This document shows, in pieces, positions 21,170-33,654 of a stretch of 64,000 bases of DNA (position 1 is its first letter; the number at the start of each line of letters is the position of its first letter). The stretch comes from Mauremys mutica (taxonomy: Eukaryota; Chordata; Testudines; Geoemydidae): assembly GCF_020497125.1 (NCBI RefSeq), contig NC_059072.1:276874045-276938044 (forward strand), written 5' to 3'. The notes beneath the pieces are model-generated. The model saw only the letters and a program-made list of their open reading frames with translations. It was not told the DNA's origin and searched no databases. Made by a program: the position numbers and the translations under genes.

Positions 21170-21940
21170 TAAAGCCATACGTGTGTGTTTAATCTTAGCC
21201 TGAATATCTGGCTGGTACTATGAGGCAGATGAGCCTTTAAGCTAAATTTTTGATTAAGCAGGGGATTTATTTCCACCTTGTGGTTCAGGTATTCTATTTA
21301 CCACAAATCCACTGCTGTAGTGGGTCATCATCAGGGCCATGGCTTATTCAAAATATAAGCATAGGGCTGGGATCCTGTAAGGCCAATGCTGGATAGCATC
21401 ATTCTGAGTTTTAACATGAAGTACAGTTTGAGGGACCCAAATAGCTATACTAATAATAGGTTCTATACTAATCAAAGCTCACTTTATGTGTAGTCTTGTT
21501 GTCAGCCATATAGCTGACTTTATTGAATTATGTTGCAAAACAATTCAAATCTGCCTTTTGATATATGATATACTGGTATAATTTTGTTTAAGGAGACAAA
21601 CAGCCTTATGGACAAAGATTCTGGCAATATTTCAGCTATCAACACAACCTGGAAATACTGCAACTGTTGATATGATCAGATAACTAGTGATCACTCAGTT
21701 GTGATTTTAATGCCTTTGTTCCAGTCCAAGTCTAGAGTCAACATTTCAGATCTTATAATTCAGAATGTGCTTGATCTGTCTTAAAGAATTCATCACCTTT
21801 GCAACTGTCCTTTTGCTTATTGTGAGTATGCCTAGTCCCCTTTCAGTCCTCTTTTTTTTTTTAATATATGAGGTTAAACTTTGGCTTTAACATCAATGGG
21901 ATTGACTTGGGGGTAATTAAGAGAAGAATGTAGCCCACAA
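21170..21940. other. Unique AT-rich DNA, no gene seen
   Basis: No repeat family or coding exon recognised. Confidence 0.45.
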
Positions 21941-21945
21941 CTGGG

Positions 21946-22221
21946 ACGGTTTGTTTATCTGCGGCATCTGTAGGTTCGGCAGATCACAGCTCCCACTGGA
22001 TGTGGTTCGCCGTTCCAGACCAATGGGGGCTGCGTGAAGCGGTGTGGGCCAAGGGATGTGCTGGCCGCCGGTTCCTGCAGCCCCCATTAGCCTGGAATGG
22101 TGATCCACAGCCAGTGGGAGCTGCAATCGGCCAAACCTGTGGATGCTGTAGATAAACAAACCGTCTCAGCCCGCCATCGGATTTCCCTGATGTGCCGCAT
22201 GCCAAAGGTTGCTGATCCCTG
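21946..22221. mobile_element. hAT foldback element, left end missing
   Basis: Interior GACGGTTTGTTTATCTGCGG, GTAGGTTCGGCAGATCACAG and the mirrored right half end in GCCAAAGGTTGCTGATCCCTG, the family's right terminus. The left terminal 40-50 bp are absent; the sequence starts abruptly at the GGTTTGTTT block, so the target duplication cannot be read. Confidence 0.8.
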
Positions 22222-22224
22222 TCA

Positions 22225-24020
22225 TAGGTATTTATCTCTTATCATACATATCTAGAACCACAAGTAAAATATAACATCTTAAACAAGAAAACAAAACAAA
22301 CACACAATATGAAATGCACCTTGAAGCAGAATGACATAATGATTACACCCTATCCAATCACATTTTCACTCGCTTATAAGGAACAATATTTCCTTGTTTT
22401 CACATGTTCGATATATATTACATTAACACAACTGGAATTAAATTTTAGAAAATGCAAGAGCCACATTTAAAAATGGGGAGAGTCCATATACATTTCAGTT
22501 GTCAAGAAGCCTTTTTGGTAATTTTAATCATCTTCTTGTCAAATTGAGGTTGCTCATGATATATAAAGCTTCCCATATGAAAACAGGAATCCTGTACACT
22601 ATTCCTAATGCAATTCTAGCTTGGTTCAAAAGCACTTCTATGTGAGCAGGTAAAGCAACTGTAGGGGTTTGGAGGATGTCATAATAAGTCTGTATCCATA
22701 ACAGGTGTGATTCTGTTCTCACCAGTGTAGGCCACTGATGTCAATGGAGTTATATTAGTGGAAATGCAGAGATATTTATCCAACAGTGGCATTGTGAGCA
22801 TAAAGGAAGGATAGAAATATGAGAGACTCAGAGAGAGCAGCTGGTAGAGGTGGTGAAATATTTGGGGAGGGGAAGGGGGACAGGAAACAGATGGACAAGA
22901 AAACAGCCAGAATAGCTGCCTGTGTAAAAGTGAGCAGCAAAGGGTTGGAGGAGCATACAAGAGTATCTACAATAATTAACAAGGTATCATATCAGAAAGA
23001 GGTTGGAATTCAGAAAAGAAGACAAATCCAAGGCTTTTTAAAATGAAGGCTAAAGTAAATCCCTAGTCATATTCGTGATATATGATCATACATGAAGAAA
23101 GAAAACAAATATATATAATTCACAGATTGTAAATAGTTAAATTGTGATTTAATTACTGCAGTCTAGAAAACAAAAGAGTCAGGGCCAGAATTTATTAATG
23201 ATTACACTAAGTAATTAAGAATAAATTTTAAGTCATAAACTTGAAGATTATGCAACACATTTTAATATCAAAGCAGATCATGTTTCTACAGAGCATATAC
23301 AAATCCCCATATTTAGAGTTGGATTAGGTCAATAAAATGTATATAGGTGTCTCTAAAAATTACCATCATTTTTTACTGGTGTACATGTCTTTTTAGAGTA
23401 CTTTCACTGTCTGAATACAAGCACAGCTGTTCATTTTGCATAATCCTTGAAATATCTATGCATAGTGAAATAGTGTTGAACCTGAGCATCCTTGATTCTA
23501 TGCCAGACAAATTTTAAATGTTTTGATTAGTTCCACCATATCAATTTACCAACACAGAATTTATGTCATCAAGTATTCTCATTGCAGGGAAAACCATATT
23601 GCATAATATGCAACAACAACATTTAAACAATGACACTAGAACCACTGCATAGCACTCAGACTTCAATTAAAAAAAAAAGAAGTAATGCAGATGCTGCTGT
23701 TTTTGGTCATTTACTATTTAGGCAAAATAAATAGAATTAACCTATTTTTACTCCTGCAATGATAAAATTATACCAACCTGATATATAAATATACTTATAA
23801 TGGGCTTGCAATGACTGATTAAACATTTTCAGCTATTATAAATGTCTCCATCTTAATGAACAAAATAAACAGCTAGTTCTACAGTTTACTTACTAGAAAG
23901 TCTTAGCATAAAGTCTATATAACGGCAAAAGTCTAGCTTACAGAGAAAAAAATCAGATTCATAGGGTTAAGTCCTGAACCTAATAAAGTCTATGGAAGTT
24001 TTGCCATTGACTTTAATAAG
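22225..24020. other. AT-rich DNA, no gene; possible old foldback fragment
   Basis: Around 22690-22765 TGTGATTCTGTTCTCACCAGTGTA with CACTGATGTCAATGGAGTTA resembles a common amniote foldback whose consensus contains GTCAATGGAGTTAC. Elsewhere only single-copy-looking sequence; the GGAGGGGAAGGGGGACAGG purine run lies at 22865. Confidence 0.4.
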
Positions 24021-24029
24021 AACAGGGTA

Positions 24030-24235
24030 TAGTATATTTTCAGGCCAGAAGGGACTATTATGATAATCTAGTCGGATTTCCAGCATAACACGGGCCACAA
24101 AATTTTACCAGTGATTCCTGCGTAAAGCCCATAAATTCTGGCCGAGATCAAGCATATCGTTTAGTAAGACGACCAGTCTTAAATTGCTTTAAGAAAGCTC
24201 AGAATAAGTATATTTTGGACAGTGCTTCACATTGT
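24030..24235 (-). mobile_element. CR1-type 3' fragment (antisense)
   Basis: CAGGCCAGAAGGGACTATTATGATAATCTAGTC, then CACGGGCCACAAAATTTTACC, CAGTGATTCCTGCGTAAAGCCC and AAGACGACCAGTCTTAAATTG are the 3' UTR blocks that precede the C-terminal coding region in one CR1 subfamily, here on the minus strand. The antisense CR1 at 16480 starts just where this segment would end. Confidence 0.65.
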
Positions 24236-24499
24236 CAAAGCAGAAGTTGCTTCACTGCTTCACTATTGGAACATTAGTTGCACAGCGTGGTTTGTTAATC
24301 TTTATATTACACTATAGTGATTATAATTACACTATGGTTATGATTAATTATTAATTACACAATGGTTAAGATAATGGAGCAAATAATTAAACAATCACTT
24401 TTTAAACACCTAGAAGATAATAGACTATAAGTAACAGATAGCAAGATCAAATCGTGTCAAACCAACCTCCTAGCTTTCTTTGACAGGATAACAAGTCTT

Positions 24500-24751
24500 A
24501 TGGATAGGAGGGGAGTGGTAGATAGCTTGACTTCAGTAAGGCTTTTTATACTGTCTTGCATATATACCATTGGTATAGAGAATACACTTATAAAGTTTGT
24601 TGACAATTCCAAATTGAGAGGGGTTCCAAGTGCTTTGGAGGATAAGATTAAAATTCAAAATGAACTGGACAAACTGGAGAAATGGTCTGAAGTAAATAGG
24701 ATGAAATTCAATAAAGACAAATGCAAAGGAAGGAACAATCAATTGCTCTAA
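24500..24751 (+). pseudogene. CR1 reverse transcriptase remnant across a deletion
   Basis: 83-codon frame whose first 20 codons encode MDRRGVVDSLTSVRLFILSC (RT motif A neighbourhood, lacking AFD). After the deletion it continues as GIENTLIKFVDNSKLRGVPS, where FVDN replaces the catalytic FADD, then EDKIKIQNELDKLEKWSEVN and RMKFNKDKCK. Both catalytic regions are thus deleted or mutated. The last codons run out of frame before the block that normally follows KDKCK. A dead fragment. Confidence 0.8.
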
Positions 24752-25099
24752 TAGAAAATGGGAAATGACTACTTAGGAAGGAGTACTGCAGAAAAGGATC
24801 TGGGGGTCATAGTGGATCACAAGCTAAATATGAGTCAACAGTGTAACACTGTTGCAAAAACACAAAACGTCAATATGAGATGTATTAGCAAGAGTGTTAT
24901 AAGCAGGACATGAGAAGTAATTCTTCTGCTCTACTACAAGCTGATTAGGCCTCTACTAGATTGTGTCCAGTTCTGAGCACCACATTTCAGGAGAGATGTG
25001 CACAAATTAGAGAAAGTTCAGAGAAGAGTAACAAAAAAAGAAAAAGAAAGAAAGATTGAAAAAAAATAGGGTTTGTTTAGTATGGAAAAGAGAAGACTT

Positions 25100-25350
25100 A
25101 TAGCTGATCTACTACACTGTTGGGTCAACATAAGGCAGTTTATGTCAATCTAATTATGTCAGTGTGTACATTACATCCTTCCTTCCATCGATGTAAGTGC
25201 CCTACATTACCAACACAATAATTCCACCTCCAGGAGAGGCGTAAGGTTTATGTCGATGTAGTTAGGTGACATAATGTAGACACTGTGTAGACCCTGTGTC
25301 CCTTACATTGGCTGTTTAGGTTGACTTAGGTTTGTAGTGTAGACATACCA
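25100..25350. mobile_element. Short Harbinger-like MITE inside CR1
   Basis: Ends TGATCTACTACACTGTTGGGTCAACATAAGG and GGTTGACTTAGGTTTGTAGTGTAGACATACC are inverted and share the GTCTACACTA terminus with the 2.3-kb Harbinger at 18437. It splits the CR1 sequence AAAAGAGAAGAC / TGAGAGAGGACATGATAACAG. Exact ends and duplication are blurred by mutation. Confidence 0.75.
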
Positions 25351-25699
25351 TGAGAGAGGACATGATAACAGTTTTCAAGTATATAAAAGGTTATTAGAAG
25401 GAGGAGAGGGAAAAAATTCTCCTTAACCTCTGAGGATAGTACAAGAAGCAATGGGCTTAAATTGCTGCAAGGGCAGTTTAGATTGGATATTAGAAACATC
25501 ATCATGTCAGGGTAGTTAAGTACTGGAATAAATTGCCTAAGGAGGCTGTGGAATCTCATTATTGGAGATTTTTAGGAGCAGGTTAGACAAACACCTGTCA
25601 GGGATGTTCTAGATAATACTTAGTCCTGCCATGAGTGCAGGGGACTGGACTAGATGACCTCTAGAGGTCCTTTCCAGTCCTACGATTCTATGATTTTGG

Positions 25700-26285
25700 T
25701 AACAAAAGTTAACACTAATTGATATAGCTGGAAGGGTAGCTGCATGACTTAGGATAATTACGGTATAAATACAATGTACAATACAATAATATTCTGATTA
25801 AAATACATGTATTAAGTATAAAACTAACAGAGTAATAATAATAATTAATCAGTCATGAAAGTAATCTTACTGTTGTATTAATTAGCAGTGAGTAGTTTAA
25901 AAAAATAATCACCGCAAAATTAGTCACTTTATTATAAAGCATAACTAGTTTATTCAAACTGTGTCAGCCAAATATTTTAACCAGTCAGGTATATGCTAAA
26001 CCAGCTATAAAGCAAATAGAAGTGGACCGCTCCTTTGCAGAGACCTTTTTGGACCCCTTATCTGCCTGCTCACCCACCTTTTTAATCGGTAGTTTTGGCA
26101 CGTAGGTATCAGAAAGGAAGAGCATTTCCCCATAATTAATTGCCTGGATCTCTGAGGAGGACATTTCATCCTTATTAAATTATTCTCAAATATTTTTATG
26201 ATTAATTAATTAATTAATTTCAGCAAAAGCTTTGGTATCCAGCATGTTGGGGTAATGGAGGGGTATGGGTAAGTAAAAAAATCCA
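25700..26285. other. AT-rich DNA with ATTA microsatellite, no gene
   Basis: (ATTA)5 run near 26200-26218. Otherwise no feature seen. Confidence 0.45.
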
Positions 26286-26289
26286 GTTA

Positions 26290-26971
26290 ACAAAGAGGGA
26301 AGGAGTTTGGGTGTGGGAGGGAGCTCAGGGCTGGGGCGCAGCAGTGGTTGTGGGGCACAGGCTCTGGGAGGGAGTTTGGGTATGGGAGGGGGCTCGAGGC
26401 AGGGGTTTAGGGCAAAGGAGGAGGTGTGGGGTGCTGGATTTGGTTAGGGCTCACTCTGGCATCTCAGGCAGCAATGGGAGTTGTAGAGCCAGTGCTCGGT
26501 GCGGGGTGGGGGTTGCACACAGAGCTGCCTAGCCACATGTCTGCCTGCAGGTGCCGCCCCTGGTAGCTCCAATTGGCTGCGGTTCACAGCCAATGGGAGC
26601 TGCGGAGCCAGTGCTCGGGACAGGGTAGGGGCAGAGCTGCCTAGCCATGCCTCTTTCTAGGAACAGCAGGGACATGTTGCCGATCGTGGGGAGCTGCCCA
26701 AGGTGAGTGCCACCTGGATCTGGCACCCCACACTCCCTCCCACACCCCAGCCCCAAACCCCCTCCTGCACTCCAAGCCCCTCGTCGCCGCTTCTTCACCT
26801 AGGAGCAGCAGGGACATGTCACTGCTTCCGGGGAGCCACGCGGAGCCAGGTAGGGAGCTTGCTGGCCCTGAACCAACTGGACTATAAACTGGACTTTCAA
26901 CAAAGATCAGAAATGTCGGTTTATATAGCTTTCCATCTGGGAAAGTGCCGGATAACACTGCTTTTACTGTA
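26290..26971. mobile_element. Tigger-like element, right end preserved, G-rich interior
   Basis: The right terminus GTGCCGGATAACACTGCTTTTACTG followed by TA resembles the inverted CAGTAAAAGC-type end of TcMar-Tigger elements with their TA target. The interior has repeated GGGAGGGAGTTTGGGT(G/A)TGGGAGGG blocks (26300 and 26370) and a GCCAATGGGAGCTGCGGAGCCAGTGCTCGG block. No left terminus was found, so it is a truncated copy; the class is inferred from one end only. Confidence 0.5.
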
Positions 26972-27509
26972 TTATGAATAAGCACTCTTCTCCTTTGTTG
27001 GAACACAGGGTTGAGGAAAGAGGAGAAACAAGCAACAGCTTCTTTTCATGAATCCACTAATTTACTTCACTCAATCCCTTGCATACATTAGAAGAGCAGC
27101 CACAATGCTTCTCACTGACCTCTCACCCCTACCTTTTCTCCAAGAGATTCTGTATCATCTTTCTAAATACATGTGCAACAGGGTAGATATTTACTCACCA
27201 CCATCCATAGCATCTTGCTTTTAAGCCACTCAGTCTACACCAGGAGCTGTTTCACTATAATTTCTTTAATTCTTGAGAGTGTCTTAATTTTTAAACAGTG
27301 GATTCAGGTTTTTTTCTTAAATTGTCATATATATTCTATCAGCTAAAAATGAGTCTCCATTGTATTTAACGGAGAGTACAATGATACAGTTTGAAATTGA
27401 TTCCCGTGGGTGTCTTGAATTTGGAATTGCTAGAGGATCCAATCACACTGAGAATCAAGGACTCTTTTGTAGTTGGATGTGCAGCTACCACAGTTTACGT
27501 CACCCTTCG

Positions 27510-27625
27510 CAGCTCCGGCCGGCCTGCAGGGTTTTTTTTTTGTTTGTTTGTTTGTTTTTCCCCCGTCGCTGCTCCGGCCGGCCCTCAAGGTTTTTTTTAT
27601 TTTTTTTATTTATTTTTTTCCAGCC
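27510..27625. repeat. Tandem duplication of a CpG-rich block each followed by a T tract
   Basis: TCGCAGCTCCGGCCGGCCTGCAGGG plus T-tract (27507-27555) is followed by TCGCTGCTCCGGCCGGCCCTCAAGG plus T-tract (27565-27625). Two head-to-tail units of about 60 bp. Unknown family. Confidence 0.55.
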
Positions 27626-27629
27626 ATGT

Positions 27630-30600
27630 CAATACAATAACCCCTTCACCTAATCTGTTCTTGTGATTGCCTAGACATAAACACCTGCAGACTATCTCCC
27701 TTCCACCATGTGTGCTTTTAATCTTCAGTTGCAATGCATAACAGAATGAACCACTGGTTTACTGCAGGAGGAGAGTTAAGTTTCATATAGCTCTCTCCCC
27801 TCCCCCAGGGGCTCACCCTGTGGGTGCCTCTTTACATCTTGTTATTTCCAAAAAGATATCATCCCAATTATTGGGCCAATTGCGTCATCAGACCCAGCAA
27901 TTGCCACCCAGTTGTCAGTAATCCCCAACAGAAACAGCTTAATTGACTTCAAGGAAGCCCTGAGTCTTCCCAATGTTGCAGCAACCTCAGCAACTCAGGG
28001 TACTATAGCTAGTGCCCTGTCACATCTCCCAAAAGACATTTTAGATCTGTGAAATCAGCAAAACAAACTAGAGAAAAAATCTCACTTGAATTTTCACCAC
28101 TTTTAACCAGCTTTACAGGTAAGTATGTACAATGGTATCACAGAAGTGATAGATGCAAGAGACCTATTACATCATTAGATCACTCCCATGACAAGTTGTC
28201 TACAACAGACTTAAAAACAGTTTAGTCATATATTAAAGTCAAGGAAAACCAAAGGCCACAAAAAAAATCAATGTAGACTCGTGAATGCTGAACCAAGTCC
28301 CCTATTCTAACCACTACACTATACTCCTTCTAAGTGACATATAACTGATATTTCAGCAGTGTTAACATACTCTTCCCATTTTAGAACCTAATTCTTTGAT
28401 TAGTAGTAGATGGGGACTTTGGATACACAAAGGGATGCTGGGACAATTTTTATAGTGGGTCTGCTAAGAAACATTGAACCAAACTGTAAACCCTGTATAT
28501 AATGGAAACCACTCCTTGTTCCAGAACCTATATAAAGTAACGTAGATTCAGATTCATGGGGCAGAATTTTTAGAAGTGCTTAAAAGGATCAGTGCTGAGA
28601 GCTATTTTATTTTAATCTGCTAATAAATCAGTGTCATAATGGCAACTCCGGATTCTGAGAACTGTAGAGAATTTGGCCATTATTTATGTGTTTAAGTGGG
28701 ACCAGAGCTCTTTCAAAATCTGCCTTCAATTGTGGGTCCTTAGCCTTTGGAAATCTGCTTTTTGAAAATCTAGCCCTTAATGTAAAAAAAACAAAAACCG
28801 TAAGTATACGGAAATCCACTCTTCATTTCTAGCTAAATCACCACCACTGGTTGCAGCAACGATTAGTCAAGAGAAATAATTCTTCATTAATTAATTTAGT
28901 TATAAATAATTAGAAAGCTCTGACAAAAACTCCAAAAATGCAATGATTAATATGCATTGAAATAGGTTTGGATTATCTAAAGCATTTACTCATTACTGTA
29001 ATGAAAACATTTTTTTTCCTGTCTGCCATAAACCATTTTGTTCTTATTGGTTTAAAATGACAAGTCAATTTGGCTGTAGTTGTGATATCTGTTTCCCATG
29101 ATGTTATTATTCCATCACTAATGTTAATTAAGAGTTTTCAAAATGTTATATTGTCTGCTACCCTTTAAAATATGCAAATATACAGAGTCTTTAAACTCTT
29201 TCTATAATGTTATAACCTTTACTAATCTGCCTCATTTATTAATAACAATATAATAGGAAACTTATCAGCCCTACTTCATAGCCTTTGCATGCAGCAAACG
29301 AGAATATTAAAAACTAGGAAAATTTCATAATCAATGTGCTGTAATCTGTCTACCACAGGCTACTCTTGCCACTGCTAAAGGAGAGGAATGTGACACCTCG
29401 CATCATCTTCCAATTTTTTTCCCTCCTCGCCCCCAGGCAGGCTGTCAGTAAGTGTGCTGAAAAATAAATCCAGTTTGGCTTACCTGTTCCAGATTGCGTT
29501 ATTACATTCCACACCAGAAAGGAGTAGACTGGAACTAGTTGCTCATATAGCTCTGAGTACAAAGTTCTTTTTGGTGCAGATTATGCCTGTAGAATTAGGA
29601 TCTAAATTGGTGGGAGAGGGAGGATGAAATAGACGAAAAACAGCATATTAAAATAAAAAATTTGAGTGCAAGGAAAAATATATTATCCTCTGTCATAATT
29701 TACTGATTGTTCTACGTACTTTTGTGCATACAGCTAGAGAAGAATGGATTAAAGCATTTCTCATGTGTCTGAGTCACTCAGTTTGATATCCATCACAAGC
29801 ACAATGTCATATGAAGAATGACACCCATGATCAAGTTGCCACATTGCAGTGAGGATTTTCAGAACTCTCCTTCATGGCCTAACTGCTCCACTAAAGTCAG
29901 TGGGAGTGTTCTTATTTCTTCAGTGGCAGCACAGTTAGGCCAGTGGGGAGCGCTTATCAAAATCGCACTCTAGGTTATTAGACAGCCCTGGAGATTGCAG
30001 AAAGTTGTTTCCCAGAGATTCCAAAAGTTATCTTATATTGCATATTGTCTTTTTTAATTACAAGACACCCCCATACACTTTTTTTTTAAATTAACAAATC
30101 CCATCTCAAGACTAGCAATGGAAGCTATTATAGCACCTTAGAGCTAAATAGACTTTACATTGTTATGCCAATTCAGCGTTCTGATTGATTAGATATCTCT
30201 GGTTGCTTTTGGGTGTCCTCTAGGCTACTTGAGAAAAATATTCAGTTTCAGTTGTCTCAATCTTCTGATTGCATATTCCTACTTTACACCACACTGATCC
30301 AAGTCTAAATACATTTTAATTATGCTTTTTCTAGATTATTTATAATTGCTATCATTTTATTGAATGTGATTGTTAGTTTTTAAAGATGGGCCCAACATAG
30401 TTGTGTTCACACACATGTAAAATGAGAAAAGCAATACATAATTAATCAATTGACAGTAACTACAAATAAATAAATCCAACACCGAAATGTGTATGATAAA
30501 TATAAATATCCCTGCCCCTCACTCTGCTGGACAAAAGCATCAAAGAATAATTTTGTCTTTTCCCTTGATCTCAAAGTCAATGGACTTAGGATGTGATGGA

Positions 30601-31590
30601 TAAAAGGTACATGTAAATGTGTGCTATTGTATATCCTTTTTGTTTCCTTCTTAATTACACATCTTACTACGTTCTCTTTTTCTATATCATTTTTTTCTTT
30701 GCCTCTATATCACTATATCAAATAAAATAAACTATTATTTGAAGATACTGAAGAATTGTAGACCGAAGGGAAAGTTGTAGATTATTCTATCTGGCATCAT
30801 GATCCCACTGCAAGTTCTTGGTGTGGAAATGTTAGGCCTAACCTGCTTTAAAAGTAAAGAAAGATACAATTCTTAATGCCAGTTGGCTTCTTTATTGATC
30901 TGTTATTATATTTCTCTGCTTTATGTCGAGGTGAAAAATGTTTATTTGAGAGGTCAAAAGCATACTGGAGATAAATGTTGAAATTTGAAGTTGCGTCTGT
31001 TTTATGTCATCCTTTGAAATATATTTTGGAAAGTATAATGGTGAAGTATATGGTATGACATGTCAAGACTGAGAAGACATATGTCAAGTGTCTGCCAAAT
31101 GTGGATGATATGAAAAGGTGAAAGGACCAAATTCCATTCTTACATGTTCATGTGTAACAACTGCTGAAGTAAATAAAAGCTGCAGAAAGATGTTTGCCAG
31201 AGATTCCAAAGCTATGCCATATTGCACCTTCTAGCTCATGAGCTTGCTGATGTTTGCTCATTTAGAATTTGCATCCAGGGACTACTGGTACACTATGCTG
31301 ACAGCTGACAATGGTGCAAAGAGTGATCGGAGGCAGTCAACTTGGAAGATGAAATGGGAGAGGATAGTTTATTTCTCTCCAAGGGAAAAAAAAGATATTT
31401 TGCAAATCACCTCCTGGAAAAAAAGTAAAAATAGCAATTACTTACTACTGCTATTACATCAGCAACAACAAGTATTTACTCAAGCATCTGGTTTATTAAA
31501 AATAAAATTATCGTGGACTGACAGTAATACATCATATGAAATGTAAGCTCTTTGATGTGGACACAGCGGCAAAATGGGGACAGATTCATG
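27630..31590. other. Long AT-rich unique region, no gene seen
   Basis: About 4 kb with only short random frames. Possible relics: a MIR- or tRNA-SINE-like head on the minus strand at 28265-28325 (complement of GTATAGTGTAGTGGTTAGAAT), and a foldback-like block at 29865-29990 (CCACTAAAGTCAGTGGGAG). I cannot support any exon. Confidence 0.5.
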
Positions 31591-31599
31591 CATGGAATT

Positions 31600-32430
31600 A
31601 AGCAACAGGCTGAAACTTCCATTAAACTTTAGCACAGGTGAGGGGCGCTACCCATCTATGTTCTCCCGTACCAGACATTAATTGGTTCCAGTGTGGGGAT
31701 TATAGGCCTCCTTAGCATAAAGCCAGTAACTCAGGGTAGGCTCTCCTCCGCCAAATCCCAGAACTCAGCTCTTTCTGGCACCTCCCCCCCCTCACAAGGG
31801 GGACAGATAGTGTAGAAGGGTTGGGAACTCAGTCTGTGAGAACCAGAAAGTTTGACCTTGGCCCATGAAGGCCACAAGCTCTCACCCTATCCCATGAGCC
31901 ATCACCAAACTCCAGGTCTTTTACCTCTGGGAACTGATCATTTTATCTTTTTAACCATACTGAAAACTGCATGTTTCAACAAATTAACAACTTCAACCCA
32001 AGTAACTCAATTAGGTGCTAAGAACATTCCTACTTAACCCACTGTGACTTGAAGATGCTGCAAGAAAGGCGAAGAACTCCCTGGTACACTGCCAATTGGC
32101 CCATGGGAGAAAAACTTCCTTCCTGACCCCAAACAGACAATTGGCTAGACCCACAACATCTACTAGGCCAGGTTCCTATTCCTAGTTCAGGGTGGGTAGT
32201 GTGAGGCTTCTGGAATAGAAATGAAAAAAGTATCACATGGCCCCACTCCAGGTTCAGTCCTATGAGCTGGGAAATGCTGGCCAGTTAGCACCCTTCTACC
32301 CCCTCAGCTGGCCAATTGGTGCCAGAGACTTCTGGAGTGGAGTAGTCACCTGGTGTCCCTCACTGTGTGCCCCTCCCTCATTGCTGGGGCTTCCCATCTC
32401 ACCTCTGGCCTCATCAAGTTTCACCACCTG
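31600..32430. repeat. Unclassified interspersed repeat, GC-moderate
   Basis: More GC-rich than its surroundings. It includes CTGCAAGAAAGGCGAAGAAC, GCCAATTGGCCCATGGGAG and CTTCCTTCCTGACCCCAAAC, a block I associate with a dispersed turtle repeat but cannot assign. No frame resembles a known protein. Confidence 0.3.
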
Positions 32431-32439
32431 ATGAGGTAG

Positions 32440-33478
32440 GTAGGTGGCATATTGGAGCAAAGACTGTCATTAAGGACATGACTAGCAGAATGGGGCCCTG
32501 GTCTGGCTGAGGCTTCTAGGCATTTACTGCAAAACAAATAATAATTCTGCCCCACCCCATTAATGTAACATTGCTTCCCATGTCCTCTGCTTTGATGTCC
32601 CATTATGCATTTCTCCCATCAGCAGCCCCATGCTTTTTTTTCATGCTGCCCCAAAACATTAAATGCCCCTTTTCCATAATGCCCACAATACGAGCTATTT
32701 ACATTCTAGGGCTTAAATCTAATCATCTCTTTTTAGCAAATGCTTTGTGATGTCCATATGTGCCTGTGATAAGTAACTGCATAATTAAATTCCCTTGATC
32801 CTTATCCTTTTCCTATGTTCATCATTTCTATTTGCCAAATTTAAATGATAAGAATATTCAGATCAAGGTATGTATTTTCCTGTGTCATGCCTAGCTCAAC
32901 TTTAGGTGCTATAAGTCATTATCCAAGACATCATTGCATGAATAGGGATGACATTTCTAATTACATAGTCCACAAATTTCAACTCCTAGTAATCTAAGTG
33001 GAATTTATACCTGTGCATTCTAGAGCAGAGGACATATACCAGAGATTATTGGTCAAATCTGAGGCCTTTAGTGCAAATGGGGATATAGACAGAACCCAAC
33101 AAAAGGCATTAATAGGCCCTGCTTGTTTGGTATAAAACAAGAATTTATATTTGGCCTGATCTCCCCCTCATCTTAGATGCCAAGGAAGATGGGACATTTT
33201 CTTCCATGTGCTCAGTGGAATAAAATTCTTGCTTGCCTTTCTAAGTCTGACCAAGAAATCTTCACTTCTTGAGAAGGTGAGATGAACACTACTATCTCCT
33301 CTCATCCTCCTTTTACAGCGTCTCTTAGGCCAATGAAGAGTGCTGGAGTAATGTTTCAATAGCTGAGTATCAGCATGAAATCATTCTATTAATTTGATTG
33401 TTCTTGCTATTCAGATTTTGTGCATCCTTAGTGAAAATTTAGGTATAATTACCTTTCCAATGACATATGGTAAAACCC
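32440..33478. other. No gene or repeat recognised
   Basis: Single-copy-looking sequence with short frames on both strands. Confidence 0.45.
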
Positions 33479-33486
33479 TCAACTCC

Positions 33487-33645
33487 CAGGGCCGCTCAGA
33501 GGATTCAAGGGGCTTGGGGCAAAGCAATTTCAGGGGCCTCTTCCATAAAAAATGTTGCAAAACTATAGAATATTATATTCTTGTGGGGGCCCCTGCGGGG
33601 CCTGGGGCAAATTGCCCCATTGCCTCCCACCACAGCGCAGCCCTG
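33487..33645. mobile_element. hAT MITE (159 bp), CAGGGC family
   Basis: Starts CAGGGCCGCTCAGAGGATTC and ends GCGCAGCCCTG. Target duplications TCAACTCC (33479-33486) and CCAACTCC (33646-33653), 7 of 8. The interior GGGGCCCCTGCGGGGCCTGGGGCAAATTGCCCC also occurs in the longer GC-rich relative at 50060-50591. Confidence 0.85.
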
Positions 33646-33654
33646 CCAACTCCT

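Larger units (their letters stand above)
24365..25693 (+). mobile_element. CR1 LINE with internal deletion and a MITE insert
   Basis: Sense CR1 from ATTAAACAATCACTTTTTAAACACCTAGAAG to the 3' tail GATTCTATGATT. The order is RT fingers (TGTCAAACCAACCTCCTAGC), a deletion joining CTGTCTTGCATATA to GGTATAGAGAATACACTTAT (most of the palm lost), then the post-palm region (24590-25095), a MITE (about 25100-25350), and the C-terminal/3' UTR region (25350-25693). Includes the 3' hallmark CTGGACTAGATGACCTCTAG. Confidence 0.9.

Noticed and set aside
28265..28325. MIR or tRNA-SINE head on the minus strand
   Set aside because: Only about 45 bp resemble the head and the core block is unclear, so not listed as a feature of its own.
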